A stretch of DNA of 30,066 nt, taken from contig QZLH01000134.1 of the NCBI GenBank assembly GCA_003833135.1, forward strand, positions 92,542-122,607. Reading direction: 5' to 3'. The notes beneath the pieces were generated by a model. The model searched no databases, had not been told where the DNA came from, and saw only the letters and a list, made by a program, of their open reading frames with translations. Position numbers and translations under genes: made by a program. This DNA comes from Oehlia diaphana (lineage: Eukaryota; Glomeromycota; Glomeromycetes; Glomerales; Glomeraceae). How positions within the stretch are numbered: position 1 is the first letter of the stretch; every line of letters begins with the position of its first letter. Shown in pieces: positions 1 to 9,902 of this stretch.

Positions 1-296
1 CATTTTAATCTTGAGAATCAGGGGAATTGGTTTTTTTAAAAAAAAATGATAATTTATATATTCAATTCTGAGAAAATCGAAAAGAGCTTGACCGGATACT
101 TTTTGGAGGGTAGTGTATATCGATCCTATTTTGCTTGAGTTAGATTCAGTTAGTAAGATTATTAATTTATATAAATTTAATAATTTACTAGTAAATTAGG
201 TATTATAAAGCTACCAAAATACGTGAGATGTAATTGGTAGGATATTTTATAGGGTTACAATTTTCTTTATAGTTATAATGATAATTATCACCTGGC

Positions 297-352
297 TACT
301 AATTGGTATTTAGGATTTTTTCCGCCAGTTATAAACTGGCGGACCAATTAGT
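297..352. repeat. Nested foldback (small palindromic element)
   Basis: Two concentric inverted repeats are visible. The outer arms ACTAATTGGT (297-306) and ACCAATTAGT (343-352) are perfect. Inside them CCGCCAGTT (322-330) and AACTGGCGG (334-342) form a perfect 9-bp stem with a 3-nt loop. This is the shape of a foldback MITE remnant. No target duplication or coding content is seen. Confidence 0.55.
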
Positions 353-371
353 ATATCTAGGATGATAAAAA

Positions 372-460
372 AGTTATTTACTGATCTAGTTTAGTATATA
401 AATGGGTCATCATCCTTCGGATGATAACCCATTTATATACTACTAGATTAGTAAATAACT
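372..460. mobile_element. Palindromic foldback element with about 42-bp arms
   Basis: The left arm begins AGTTATTTAC at 372 and the right arm ends GTAAATAACT at 460. The arms pair over about 42 bp with few mismatches around a short CCTTCGG loop. The whole element is about 89 bp and would extrude as a hairpin. It has the same size and a similar TTCG-type loop as the palindromes at 11897 and 14857, but the arm sequence differs, so it is a different family or a very diverged one. Confidence 0.65.
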
Positions 461-1081
461 AATACATAACGATTTTTCACATGTTAAGATTTTTATTATA
501 AAAAAAGTTAGATACAATAAATATATATATTTATATAATAATAAATACTATTTAACATCATTCACATTTCTTCCTATTTGATCAACTGCCACTTTCTTTC
601 CATATTAATTGATTTAAAAAAAGAAAGAAATATACCGTTAAAAAACCTGATTTTAAAACAGTAAAAATTTGAGGAACAACTAAATAAAGAAAATGCAAAA
701 AGGCAGTATACAAATAGCGGAGATTCTGACTATAGAAGGGCACTAATTTTACGTTTAGATAAAATTCTTGTTCAAGATTTTTCTAAAGGCCTATAAGAAG
801 CCCAATAAACTAGAATTTAAATAACATTTTTCGGCCAGTACAATCATCCATAGTAACAACATTAATTTGTAAGTCAGATTCTACATAATGGATTAAAATT
901 TAATTAGTATTTTTACAGATTATGAATATTTGAAAATAAATTAACACCTAAGTATTCAGAATAATCTTTGCTTTTTACGTTATCATCAATTTTCAATTGA
1001 GAAATATCGATTTGTAAGGATTCTATTTAAAAAATTCCGTTAAAAAACTTTTCACAATTAAATTGAATATTTATTTATCAA
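461..1081. other. AT-rich spacer and 3' flank of the kinase array gene
   Basis: No credible open reading frame or RNA gene is seen. On the minus strand an AATAAA hexamer lies just past the kinase stop codon, near 1070-1075, and could serve as the polyadenylation signal. Otherwise the stretch is AT-rich without recognisable structure. Confidence 0.4.
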
Positions 1082-1972
1082 TCATATACCTGAAAATTCC
1101 ATGCTTATTATATTGTCATTTTGTTCATAATAATCATCAGAATTTTTTGGTTCGGGAAGATTATTATAATTAAGTAATCTACTTGAATATGAAGCCCCTG
1201 AATGTGATTTATATGATAATCCTAAACTAGTTGAAGGTATATTACTCATCGATAAATTATTATTTGCTTCTTCTGATTCTTCAATTTGTATTTGTAATTC
1301 TGTAGTCTGACTATCATTTCGCTTATCATACCACTCGCGCAAAATTTTATAAATTTCATTTGCTGTTGGCCGATTTAATGAATTTGCATCCAAACATCTT
1401 TTAATTAAATGCACAATCAATTGAGGCACTTTAATATCAAACCTTGGTCTAAGTCCTTGACAAATTCTTATTGCTAAATTTTCATCATACCCCATGTTAA
1501 AATATGGAGGTAATCCAGAAATTACTTCGTACATAATTATACCAAAACTATAAATATCCGCAGCAGTGGTATAACTTTGTCCTTGTAAAATTTCAGGAGC
1601 CATATATGGTAAATTTCCATATATACTATTTTTTGAAATTTCTAATGTATTGTAATTAGCAGGTCTACATAATCCCATATCACTTATATAAATACGTGTA
1701 TGACTCTTATAAAGTATATTACCAATATGAAAATCTCGATGAATCAATTCGTTTTTATGGAAAAGATTAAGTCCATATGCAATAATCCATAAACAATTGA
1801 TCTTATCATACCAATTTAATTTCCTATAACTCTCATCTAAAAACTTTCGTAAACTTCCATTTTCTGCAAAATTCATTACCATTATATAATTTTTTGTTTT
1901 TGGATCTTGAGTTATTCCATAAAATTTAATAACAGAATTTAAAAGATCATTTACTTTATAATGCAATGTAAT
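1082..1972 (-). CDS. Terminal exon: the only kinase C-lobe of the array
   Basis: This exon is 297 codons including the stop and begins after acceptor TAG at 1973-1975. It opens with the alpha-C region and 'FYGITQDPKTKNY', then reads through the hinge (VMNFAENGSL), the catalytic loop HRDFHIGNIL with the catalytic Asp and Asn, the metal-binding DMG, activation segment APE, and the 'DIYSFGIIMYEVISGLPP' alpha-F region. It ends with a Ser/Asn-rich tail. HRD, Asn and the DxG Asp are all present, so catalysis is plausible when joined to the intact N-lobe of the preceding exon (2044-2472). The substrate is unknown. As a stand-alone reading frame it would lack ATP-binding elements. Confidence 0.8.
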   Translation of the reverse strand: MTLHYKVNDLLNSVIKFYGITQDPKTKNYIMVMNFAENGSLRKFLDESYRKLNWYDKINCLWIIAYGLNLFHKNELIHRDFHIGNILYKSHTRIYISDMGLCRPANYNTLEISKNSIYGNLPYMAPEILQGQSYTTAADIYSFGIIMYEVISGLPPYFNMGYDENLAIRICQGLRPRFDIKVPQLIVHLIKRCLDANSLNRPTANEIYKILREWYDKRNDSQTTELQIQIEESEEANNNLSMSNIPSTSLGLSYKSHSGASYSSRLLNYNNLPEPKNSDDYYEQNDNIISMEFSGI

Positions 1973-4900
1973 CTACAATAAATAAAATATGATATTATTA
2001 AAAGTAAAATTTTATAAATATACAAATCACTTAATTATAGTACCTCATTCATGAATTCCAATGTAACATTTTCTGAATTATTTAAACTTTTCAGGGCCAC
2101 ATATTTATATTGATCTTTTCTTCTCCAATTTTGTTTTTCACTATCCCAATACCAAATATAACCATCAAGCCAAGTTGCTCTATAGATTTCACCAAACCCA
2201 CCTTTAGCAATATATTTAATATCATAAAAGCTATTATAAGGTATCCATTCAACTGCCTTTGATACTTCATAATCAGAATGTATTGATAACTGAGTATTTT
2301 GAATGAATTTATCTATATCATGATTACCACTGGTCCAATTTTTAAAATTTCGTTGAAAATATTTTGCAATACATATAAAATTACAATTCTCACATATGTT
2401 GCTCAAAACCAATAAATAAGTCTTGGTTTCTGAATCCTGAGTTATTCCATAAAATTCATATTCTCTTTTAATCTACAAATATAATACTAAGTAAGATAAA
2501 ATAAAATATTTGTAATTTTATTAAAAATAAACTTATCATACCTTATTTGCAAATTCTAATATATATTCTGGTGTATTATATCCCTTCAAATTCACAGCCA
2601 TATTATGATCTTTTTTCCAATTTTGATTTTTATTATCCCAACTACTTATATTCCCATCAATCCAAATTGCTTTATACACATTTCCAAACTTATCATTTGC
2701 AATATATTTGACATCATTAAATTTGTCATGAAATCCATTCTAGTACCTTATCTGTATTGTTGTGAGCTAATAACTGAGTATCTTGAATAAATTTGTCAAT
2801 ATCATCATCTCTACTAGTCCAATCTTTAAATTTATGTTGAAATTGTATTGCATAACATGCATAATTACATTTTTTGCATATATTATTCAAAACTAGCATA
2901 TAACTTTTTGTTTCTGAATTTTGAGTTATTCCATAAAATTTATGTTCTTCTTTAATCTACACATGTAATGTTAAGTAAGAGAAAATAAAATAAATATAAT
3001 TTTATTTATTAATAAGTTTATTATTATACCTTATTTGTAAATTCTAATGTAAGATTTTCTAGATTATTTAAACTCTTCAACTTCACAATCATATTACAAC
3101 GTTGTCTTTTCCATTTTTGAATTTTATCCCAATAATTTATATATCCATCAATCCAATTAGCTCTATACATTTCACCAAACTTATCTTTTGTAATATCTTT
3201 AATATCATGTAATCTGCCATAAGGTATCCATTCTAATACTTCCTTTGTATTATTAGAATGCTGAGTATCTTGGATAAACTTGTCAATATCATCATTACCA
3301 CTAGTCCAATCTTTAAATTTATATTGAAATTGTACTGCATAACATGCATAATTACATTTTTTACATATTAAAACCATCATATAATTTTTTGTTTCTGGAT
3401 TTTGAGTTATTCCACAGGGCTTATATACCTATAAATACAAATATATTGGTAAAAATTAAAGCAACTAAAATTTATTAAATGTAAATTATTATACCTCATT
3501 TGTAAATTCTATTGCAATATTTTCCAAGTTATTTAAACTTTTCATAATTATAACTTTATTTCCATCTCTCATCCAATATTGATCTTCATTATCCCAATTA
3601 TTTATTTTTCCATAAATCCAATTCGCTTCAATATATTCTTGTGTTTCTGCATTATATTTGATATCATCAAATTTGTCATAAGGTATCCATTCTAGTATCT
3701 CATTTGTATTGTTGTGAGCTAATAGTTGAGTATTTTGAATAAATTTATCAATATCATCATTACCACTAGTCCAATCTGTGAATTTATGTTGAAAATGTAT
3801 TGAATAACATGTATATTTACATTTTTTGCATATATTATTATTAATCAAAACCATCATATAATTTTTTGTTTCTGGATTTTGAGTTATTCCACAGGACTTA
3901 TATACCTATAAATACAAATATAGTAAAAATTAAAGCAACTTAAATTTTATTAAATGTAAATTATTATACCTCATTTGTAAATTCTATTGTAATATTTTCC
4001 AAGTTATTTAAACTTTTTAGAATTACATCTTTATTTTCATCTCTTATCCAATTTTGATTTTTATCACTCCAATAATTTATATATCCATCAATCCAATTAG
4101 CCTCATATTTATTTTTTGTAATATGTTTAATATTATACAATCTGTCATAAGGTATCCATTCTAGAACCTCATCTGTATTGTTGTGAGCTAATAGTTGAGT
4201 AGCTTGAATAAATTTGTCAATGTCATCATTACCACTAGTCCAATCTATAAATTTATGTTGAAAATATATTGCATAACATACATAATTACATTTTTTGCAT
4301 ATGTTATTATTATTCAAAACCATCATATAATTTTTTGTTTCTGGATTTTGAGTTATTCCACGGAGTTTATTTATCTATAAATATAAATATATTAGAATTA
4401 AGTCATACAATTTACAAAGTATTACTAAATAATAAAATTATTATACCTCTTTTGTAAATTCCATTGTAATATTTTTTAAAATGTTTAAACTTCTCAGAAT
4501 TACATCTTTATTTCCATCCCTTATCCAATTTTGATTTTTATCACTCCAATAATTTATATATCCATCAATCCAATTAGCCCCATATTCATCTTTTGTAATA
4601 TGTTTAATATTATACAATCTGTCATAAGGTATCCATTCTAATACTTCATCTGTAATGTTGTGAGCTAATAACTGAGTATTTTGAATAAATTTATCAATAT
4701 CATTATTACCACTAGTCCAACCTATGAAATTACGTTTAAAATATGTTAAATCACAAATATGATCACATTTTTCACATATATAATCCAAAACTATCATATA
4801 AAATTTTGTTTTTGGGTCCTGAGTAATTCCATAAAATTTATGGTTTTTTATAATCTATAAATTAAAATATATTAGAAAATAGTAAAATATCTATAAATTT

Positions 4901-6771
4901 TGTTAAATAATAAGTGAAGCTTATACCTTATTTACAAATTCTAATGGAGTATTTAAACCCTTCAAATTGACAATTATATTATGGTTTCTTTTCCAATTTT
5001 GATTTTTATTATCCCAGTTATTTATATTTCCATTAATCCAAATTGCTTTATACACTTTGCCGAACTTATCCTCTGCAATATATTCAATGTTGCATAAGTT
5101 ATCATAAGGTATCCATTCTAATGCTTCTTCTGTCTTATAATGAGCTGATAGCTGAGTATCTTGAATAAATTTATCAATTATATTATTATCACTGGTCCAA
5201 TTTTCAAAATTTTGATAAAAGTGCATTACATTACATATTTTATCACACCCTTCACATTTACTGTTAAAAACCATCATATAATTTTTTGTTTTTAGATCCT
5301 GAGTTATTCCATAAAATTCGTGGTTAATTTTAATCTATAAATATAAATGTAATAATACATTAGTGAAAATCAAAATATTTACCAAATAATTTTATTTACC
5401 TTATTTATGAATTCTAACATAAGTTTTTTTGGAATATTTAAACTCTTCAAATTCACAAACATATTATGACCTTCTCTTTTCCAATTTTGATTTTTATCAT
5501 CCCAATAATTTATATATCCATTAATCCAATTGGCTCTATACACTTCGCCAAGCTCATCTTTTGCAATATACTTAATATCATCAAATTTGTCATAAGGTAT
5601 CCATTCTAGTGCTTCTTCTGTGTTATAATGTGCTGATAGCTGAGTATCTTGAATAAATTTATCAATTATATTATTGTCACTGGTCCAATTTTCAAAATTT
5701 TGATAAAAGTGCATTGCATTACATATTTTATTACACTCTTCACATTTACTGTTAACAACCATCATATAATTTTTTGTTTTTAGATCCTGAGTTATTCCAT
5801 AAAATTCGTGGTTAATTTTAATCTATAAACACACATGTAATAATATATTAGTGAAAATCAAAATATTTATCAAATAATTTTATTTACCTTATTTATAAAT
5901 TCTAACGTAAGTTTTTTTGGAATATTTAAACTCTTCAAATTCACAAACATATTATGACCTTCTCTTTTCCAATTTTGATTTTTATCATCCCAATAATTTA
6001 TATATCCATTAATCCAATTAGCTCTATACACTTCGCCAAACTCATCTTTTACAATATATTTAATATCATCAAATTTGTCATAAGGTATCCATTCTAGTGC
6101 TTCTTCCGTGTTATAATGAGCTGATAGCTGAGTATCTTGAATAAATTTATCAATTATATTATTATCACTGGTCCAATTTTCAAAATTTTGATAAAAGTGC
6201 ATTGCATTACATATTTTGTTACACTCTTTACATTTATTGTTAACGGCCATCATATAATTTTTTGTTTTTGGATCCTGAGTTATTCCATAAAATTCGTGGT
6301 TAATTTTAATCTATAATATAAATACAAATGTAATAATGTATTAGTAAAAATTAAAAACATTTATCAAATAATTTTATTTACCTTATTTGTAAATTCTAAT
6401 GTAAGTTTTTTTGGAACATTTAAACTTTTTAAATTCACAAACATATTATGACCTTCTCTTTTCCAATTTTGATTTTTATCGTCCCAATTATTTATATATC
6501 CATCAATCCAATTAGCTCTAAACACTTCGCCAAACTCATCTTTTACAATATATTTAATATCATACAACCTATCATAAGATATCCATTTTAATGCTTCCTT
6601 TGCATCATCATGAGCTGATAGCTGAGTGTTTTGAATGAACTTATTAATACTTTTATTACCGCTAGTCCAATTTTTGAAGTTTTGTTGAAAATGTATTGCG
6701 CAACATATACGGTTGCATTTTTTACATCTATTGTCGGCAACTGATGGCTTAATTAGCCTAATAAAATCCAT
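1082..6771 (-). CDS. TKL-type protein kinase gene with a ten-fold tandem array of N-lobe exons
   Basis: Minus-strand gene, modelled as exons 6771-6382, 6310-5888, 5822-5400, 5334-4927, 4854-4447, 4374-3970, 3905-3495, 3428-3030, 2956-2542 (frameshifted), 2472-2044 and 1972-1082. Every intron is 64-73 nt, starts GTA and ends AG, and is phase 0. Each internal exon encodes (a) 'GITQDPxTKNYMMVL', the beta4-beta5/hinge segment of a kinase N-lobe, (b) a C-x2-C-x3-C motif, (c) 'WTSGN..IDKFIQ', and (d) 'EWIPYD' to 'LKSLN', which is beta1-beta3. Only the last copy keeps a glycine loop (AKGGFGEIY) and VALK. The terminal exon supplies the C-lobe with HRDFHIGN, DMG in place of DFG, and APE. The start at 6771 is the first Met of the first copy. 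Total exonic length is 5002 nt; omitting exon 9 leaves 4587 nt, or 1528 aa. Alternatives are several independent pseudogene fragments, or a shorter gene using only the last N-lobe. The splice sites are inferred, not observed. Confidence 0.65.
2044..6771 (-). repeat. Tandem array of ten phase-0 N-lobe exons
   Basis: There are ten copies with a period of about 430-495 bp including the intron. Exon lengths from 5' to 3' are 390, 423, 423, 408, 408, 405, 411, 399, 415 and 429 nt; all except the 415 are multiples of three. Copies 2 and 3 differ at only a handful of residues and share intron sequence, so they are recent duplicates. Copies 5 and 6 share loss of the 'FGEVYR' stretch, and copy 7 also lacks a normal glycine loop, so they form a second group. 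The copy junction always falls between 'YMMVL' and the 'CxxC' motif. Confidence 0.85.
2542..2956 (-). pseudogene. Ninth array exon, broken by a 2-nt deletion
   Basis: This copy aligns end to end with its neighbours and keeps the acceptor (TAG before 2956) and donor (GTATGA after 2542). It is 415 nt instead of about 417. The deletion lies near 2728-2733, where siblings read 'EWIPYD'. It creates an in-frame TGA at 2726-2728, and the downstream half continues in another frame up to 'LEFANK'. 'WTSGN' has also become WTSRD. Because the flanking introns are phase 0, skipping this exon keeps the gene open. Confidence 0.8.
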
Positions 6772-6854
6772 GAGAAAATTAACTCGGATTAATGGGATAA
6801 TTATAAAAAAAATCTGTGCAAGGTTAAAAAGCAGATATTGGTTCAGCCTGAGGC

Positions 6855-6984
6855 TATAAATAGCAAATGTAAATCACGTGTTATGCATGTCACGTGACTT
6901 ACATTAAGAAATAACATATATCACTTGTAATGCCAGATGGATTTGTTTGAATACCAATCGAATTATACATCCAGCCTATTTATA
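6855..6984. promoter_or_regulatory. Candidate promoter: opposed TATA boxes around a CACGTG palindrome
   Basis: A TATAAATA lies on the minus strand at 6977-6984, about 206 nt upstream of the array gene's ATG at 6771. A second TATAAATA on the plus strand lies at 6855-6862, facing away. Between them, 6867-6905 is a near-perfect palindrome containing two CACGTG E-boxes (6875-6880 and 6891-6896). The minus-strand TATA could drive the kinase array. No plus-strand gene is recognised for the other one. The assignment rests on motif and position only. Confidence 0.35.
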
Positions 6985-7044
6985 GAGCTGGTCCTTCAAA
7001 AATTTCGAGCTCTTCTGTAACAATGAAAAAAAATTCCACGATGA

Positions 7045-7401
7045 AACTCTCTTTCGTTAGCTGGGCCACGTGCTCAACAAGATGATCTACCTCTTACCAT
7101 GATAAGCATTGCTCGAGATTGAACCAATACATTTGCACGCAACCGTTACAGAAAATTCCCATTTAGGGAAAAATTTATACAAAGAACAGAACCTTCCAGA
7201 AATTTTCTGCAAACATCGGAAACTTTTCCAAGACCATCTTAACAATTTACAACACCAGCTTCAGTTTGACAACTCCTTTTGAGACAATCAAACCTAGAAT
7301 CTAACTACAACCCCACCACGAGTCATTTGTTAAACATCGTTGGCTCACAGAATACTTCCTCTTTCTGTTCCCTGCGTTCCTCTTTTATTTTGTGGTGCTA
7401 G
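7045..7401 (+). pseudogene. Decayed coding fragment, possibly a transposon ORF end
   Basis: One plus-strand frame reads as protein-like sequence (for example 'NTFARNRYRKFPFREKF', 'SNYNPTTSHLLNIVGS') to a final TAG at 7399-7401. Internal stops lie at 7120-7122 (TGA), 7240-7242 (TAA) and 7267-7269 (TGA). Each is one C-to-T or G-to-A change from a common sense codon, consistent with decay at methylated cytosines. The stretch is clearly richer in G and C than its surroundings. The family is not recognised. Its position before a GC-rich, A-rich-tailed segment suggests the 3' part of a retroelement. Confidence 0.3.
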
Positions 7402-7715
7402 TTAGTGAGCTGTGTAACGCCCTTAGTATGTGTATTATTAACTTCATAGATGATAGAAATTCTTTTGGCGTCCAGGTTTTTATGTAGAGGGCTTTCTTCT
7501 TTTTCTTCTTTTTTTTTCTTCCTTTTTTACTTTATTTTTCTTATCGTGACATTGCTGGCCATGCCTGGTTTGTAGGCAAGGCGATCGCTTCTTCGGAGGA
7601 GGTTGGGTTTTCACACGCATAGTGGGTATAGTAGTTTTCCTTTTGTAAGGGCTCAGCCCTCAAGCTTGACTCCCGTCTTTGTCTATATTTTTAAAATAAA
7701 ATGAAAAATAAAGTA
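7402..7715 (+). other. GC-richer segment ending in an A-rich tail, possible retroelement 3' end
   Basis: After a T/C-rich run (7490-7545) comes a GC-rich block (7550-7680) containing GCGATCGC and AGGGCTCAGCCCT. It ends in AAAATAAAATGAAAAATAAA near 7691-7710. The composition contrasts sharply with the AT-rich flanks. An ORF remnant, a non-coding tail and an A-rich end together look like a LINE 3' terminus. No reverse transcriptase domain is visible, so this is weak. Confidence 0.25.
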
Positions 7716-8554
7716 TCGTAAGATGCCTAAATTAATTTTTTTTATATTTTTACAATTGGAACAAATAACTTTTATTGTTTATTGCAACTAATTACTCTTT
7801 TTAAGGTTCGCCATATCGTTTATTATCAGTTTATAATTAAGTTATATTTTATGGGTATTATTTTTAAAATACAATAAATTAATGTTCTATTTAATATATA
7901 TATATATGAAAGTGCCGTTCTTTTTATTGATGTCATCTAAGTAAAAGAAGAAAGAGGTAGTATTTCTTACTATCATACTACTATTATTACTTATTCTCAA
8001 TAAAATATAAGAATTATTTAACGTATTATGGATTCATGGTAACATTAATAAATATGCTGGATTTTCGATTTTTTGATTCTAGTACAAGAATATTTTTATA
8101 AACAATGATAGAATAGGTGTGAAGACTGTGAAGTCCAAAGTTCAAACAATATTGATAGAAACAAAAAGTCTTTTTTTTATTTTGAAACTTTTTTTTTTTG
8201 AATTCATCAGGAGTTTAAATAGGGTGTGAGTTTGCAAAACTATACACATATAAAACAACACGTTAAATTACACCACCTACGGGTATATTCGAAGCTGCAA
8301 ATTTGCGAATATTTCCTAATAATGAAAATTTTCGCATTTTTTTAATAATAAAAAATTTTGTATTTCATAAATAATAAGGATATAATTTTAACTTTCCTTC
8401 CTTTTTTCACTTGCTCTTTTTTTCCCTTACTCTTTTTCTAACACTTCCCTTCTGCCCTCATATTTTTCTTTAGTTATTTTATATCTTTCTATTTTTTTTG
8501 TTATTATAATCTCGGGTCATAAATTTTTTCAATCATAAATTCTTTTTTTTTGCT
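7716..8554. other. AT-rich spacer, nothing recognised
   Basis: Contains homopolymer-rich AT sequence and a T/C-rich patch near 8390-8460. I see no gene, inverted repeat or RNA structure that I can support. Confidence 0.4.
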
Positions 8555-8636
8555 TACCTTAGTAACCGAACCGATTACCTTGAGTCATATTATTAATATA
8601 CCATATCTCGCAACTTAACCACTACACTATGTAATC
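8555..8636 (-). other. tRNA-like sequence with Pol III A and B boxes (SINE head or tRNA relic)
   Basis: On the minus strand TAGTGTAGTGG (8629-8619) matches an A box, followed by TTAAG as in many tRNA D-arms. GGTTCGGTTAC (8572-8562) resembles a B box. They are 46 nt apart, a normal internal-promoter spacing. A proper acceptor stem and T-stem cannot be drawn, so this is not a working tRNA. It is more likely a tRNA-derived SINE head or a decayed tRNA. Confidence 0.4.
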
Positions 8637-8703
8637 TTTTTTTTAACTTAATGTATTATATTTTTTATTTATCTTAAAAAAATTACTTTTTGAGTAGCTA
8701 CGC

Positions 8704-9200
8704 AAAATTGCATATTTGCGCGTTTTTTATATTGTAAAATGCTGTAACTATATATTTATTTAAATCTACACTATTTTTTAAGCACAAATTTATTAAAAAT
8801 ATTTTGAACTGTTGTATTTATGTATAAATTGCTCAAAATCATATTTTTGTGCAATATTTTAGGATGTAAATATCTGAAACTATTTGTTTATGTAAATTTA
8901 CACAATTTTTTTTAGATAGAAATTTGTTGAAAATATTTTAGACTGCGATTCTATATATAGACTACTCAAAATCGTGTGTTTATACAATTTTTTATAATGT
9001 AGTTTTTTGTAACTATCTGTTTGTATAAAATCTATGCAATTCTTTTAGACACGAATTATTAAATACTATATTTTAAAGGTAAATTTAACAATATCATGTA
9101 TTTACGAGTTTTTTCGAGGTGTGAAATTTCAGAAATACTTATATCTGATAAATCTACATTAATATACACATAATTTAATCTCCTGATGTTGAACATCGCA
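8704..9200 (+). repeat. Degenerate tandem repeat, period about 122-133 bp, nearly four units
   Basis: Units begin at 8704, 8835, 8968 and 9090, each opening with AAAAT(T/C)-type sequence followed by a '.TATTTTTGTGCAAT'-like phrase. Each then has a 'GTAACTAT.TGTTTGTA' phrase and '(A/T)AAATCTACAC'. The copies are well diverged, so the array is old. There is no coding capacity. Confidence 0.5.
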
Positions 9201-9518
9201 AATATTTAATACTTCCCTATAAAAAAATTGGATACGTTTTTTATAAAGTTTTTATACGATTTTTTTGCTTAGAAATAACGTATCATGAAAGGATACGGAA
9301 AAATGCACACTAAAAATATGGTTTAAATACGAAATTTGCACAGGATTCATATGGAATTTACATGATTTGATCACTGATTTTATCACGAAATTTATACGAT
9401 TTGGTCACTGAATTTACTATTTGTATTACAGTTTACTATAATTGTATTTACATAAATCTAATAGTACTTTATTAAATTAAATAAAAAATATAGAAAATAA
9501 AAAATAAACAAATACATT

Positions 9519-9902
9519 ATGAAAATTCCCTCCTTATTAAAACCACCTATTGCAACCAAAATTATCTATAAGTTCAGTTCTAAACAACCTAAAAAAACAA
9601 AAAAAAAAAGAAACATAAGAACATCTAACTTAATTGGAAATAAAACTCCTCCTCATATAGTATCTGCAATCGTCCAAGTCACCAAAGGTCAGAAAGAGAA
9701 CTCCAGAATGTCTGACTACATAAAAGAAAAGAATTATGAAGCATCTGATGAAAAAGAAACCAAACTGAAACAACAAAATAAATCCAAAACTGACCTACAA
9801 AAAAAGAAGACTCTGAAGCTTGAAACAACAAAACTGAAACAACCTACAAAAAGAAAAGAATCTGAACCCAACTTAGAAAGAAAAAAAAAAAATTTGAACT
9901 GA
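9519..9902 (+). CDS. Lysine-rich low-complexity open frame, doubtful
   Basis: The frame is 127 codons from ATG at 9519 to a TGA at 9900-9902. The first half ('PSLLKPPIATKIIYKFSSK', 'TPPHIVSAIVQVTKGQ') looks more like real protein. The second half is a Lys/Glu/Thr/Gln-rich run produced by the underlying A-rich minisatellite. It lies inside the CCCTATAA-ended element and matches no family I recognise. It may be the remnant of an element-encoded DNA-binding protein or chance. Confidence 0.25.
   Translation: MKIPSLLKPPIATKIIYKFSSKQPKKTKKKRNIRTSNLIGNKTPPHIVSAIVQVTKGQKENSRMSDYIKEKNYEASDEKETKLKQQNKSKTDLQKKKTLKLETTKLKQPTKRKESEPNLERKKKNLN

Noticed and set aside
2605..4457. Short plus-strand open frames within the kinase array
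   Set aside because: They are antisense shadows of the minus-strand repeated exons and recur only because the exons repeat.
3024..6253. Each array copy as an independent small gene starting at its internal 'MMVL' methionine
   Set aside because: Coding similarity extends upstream of that Met to a splice acceptor at the same place in each internal copy, and each copy ends at a donor rather than a stop. A chained-exon model explains this better.
7188..7230. Heat-shock-element-like TTCnnGAA motifs
   Set aside because: The third unit is out of register, and the motif falls inside the decayed coding fragment rather than near a gene start.
8555..8636. Functional tRNA gene
   Set aside because: Acceptor and T stems do not pair properly and no anticodon arm of normal form can be drawn.
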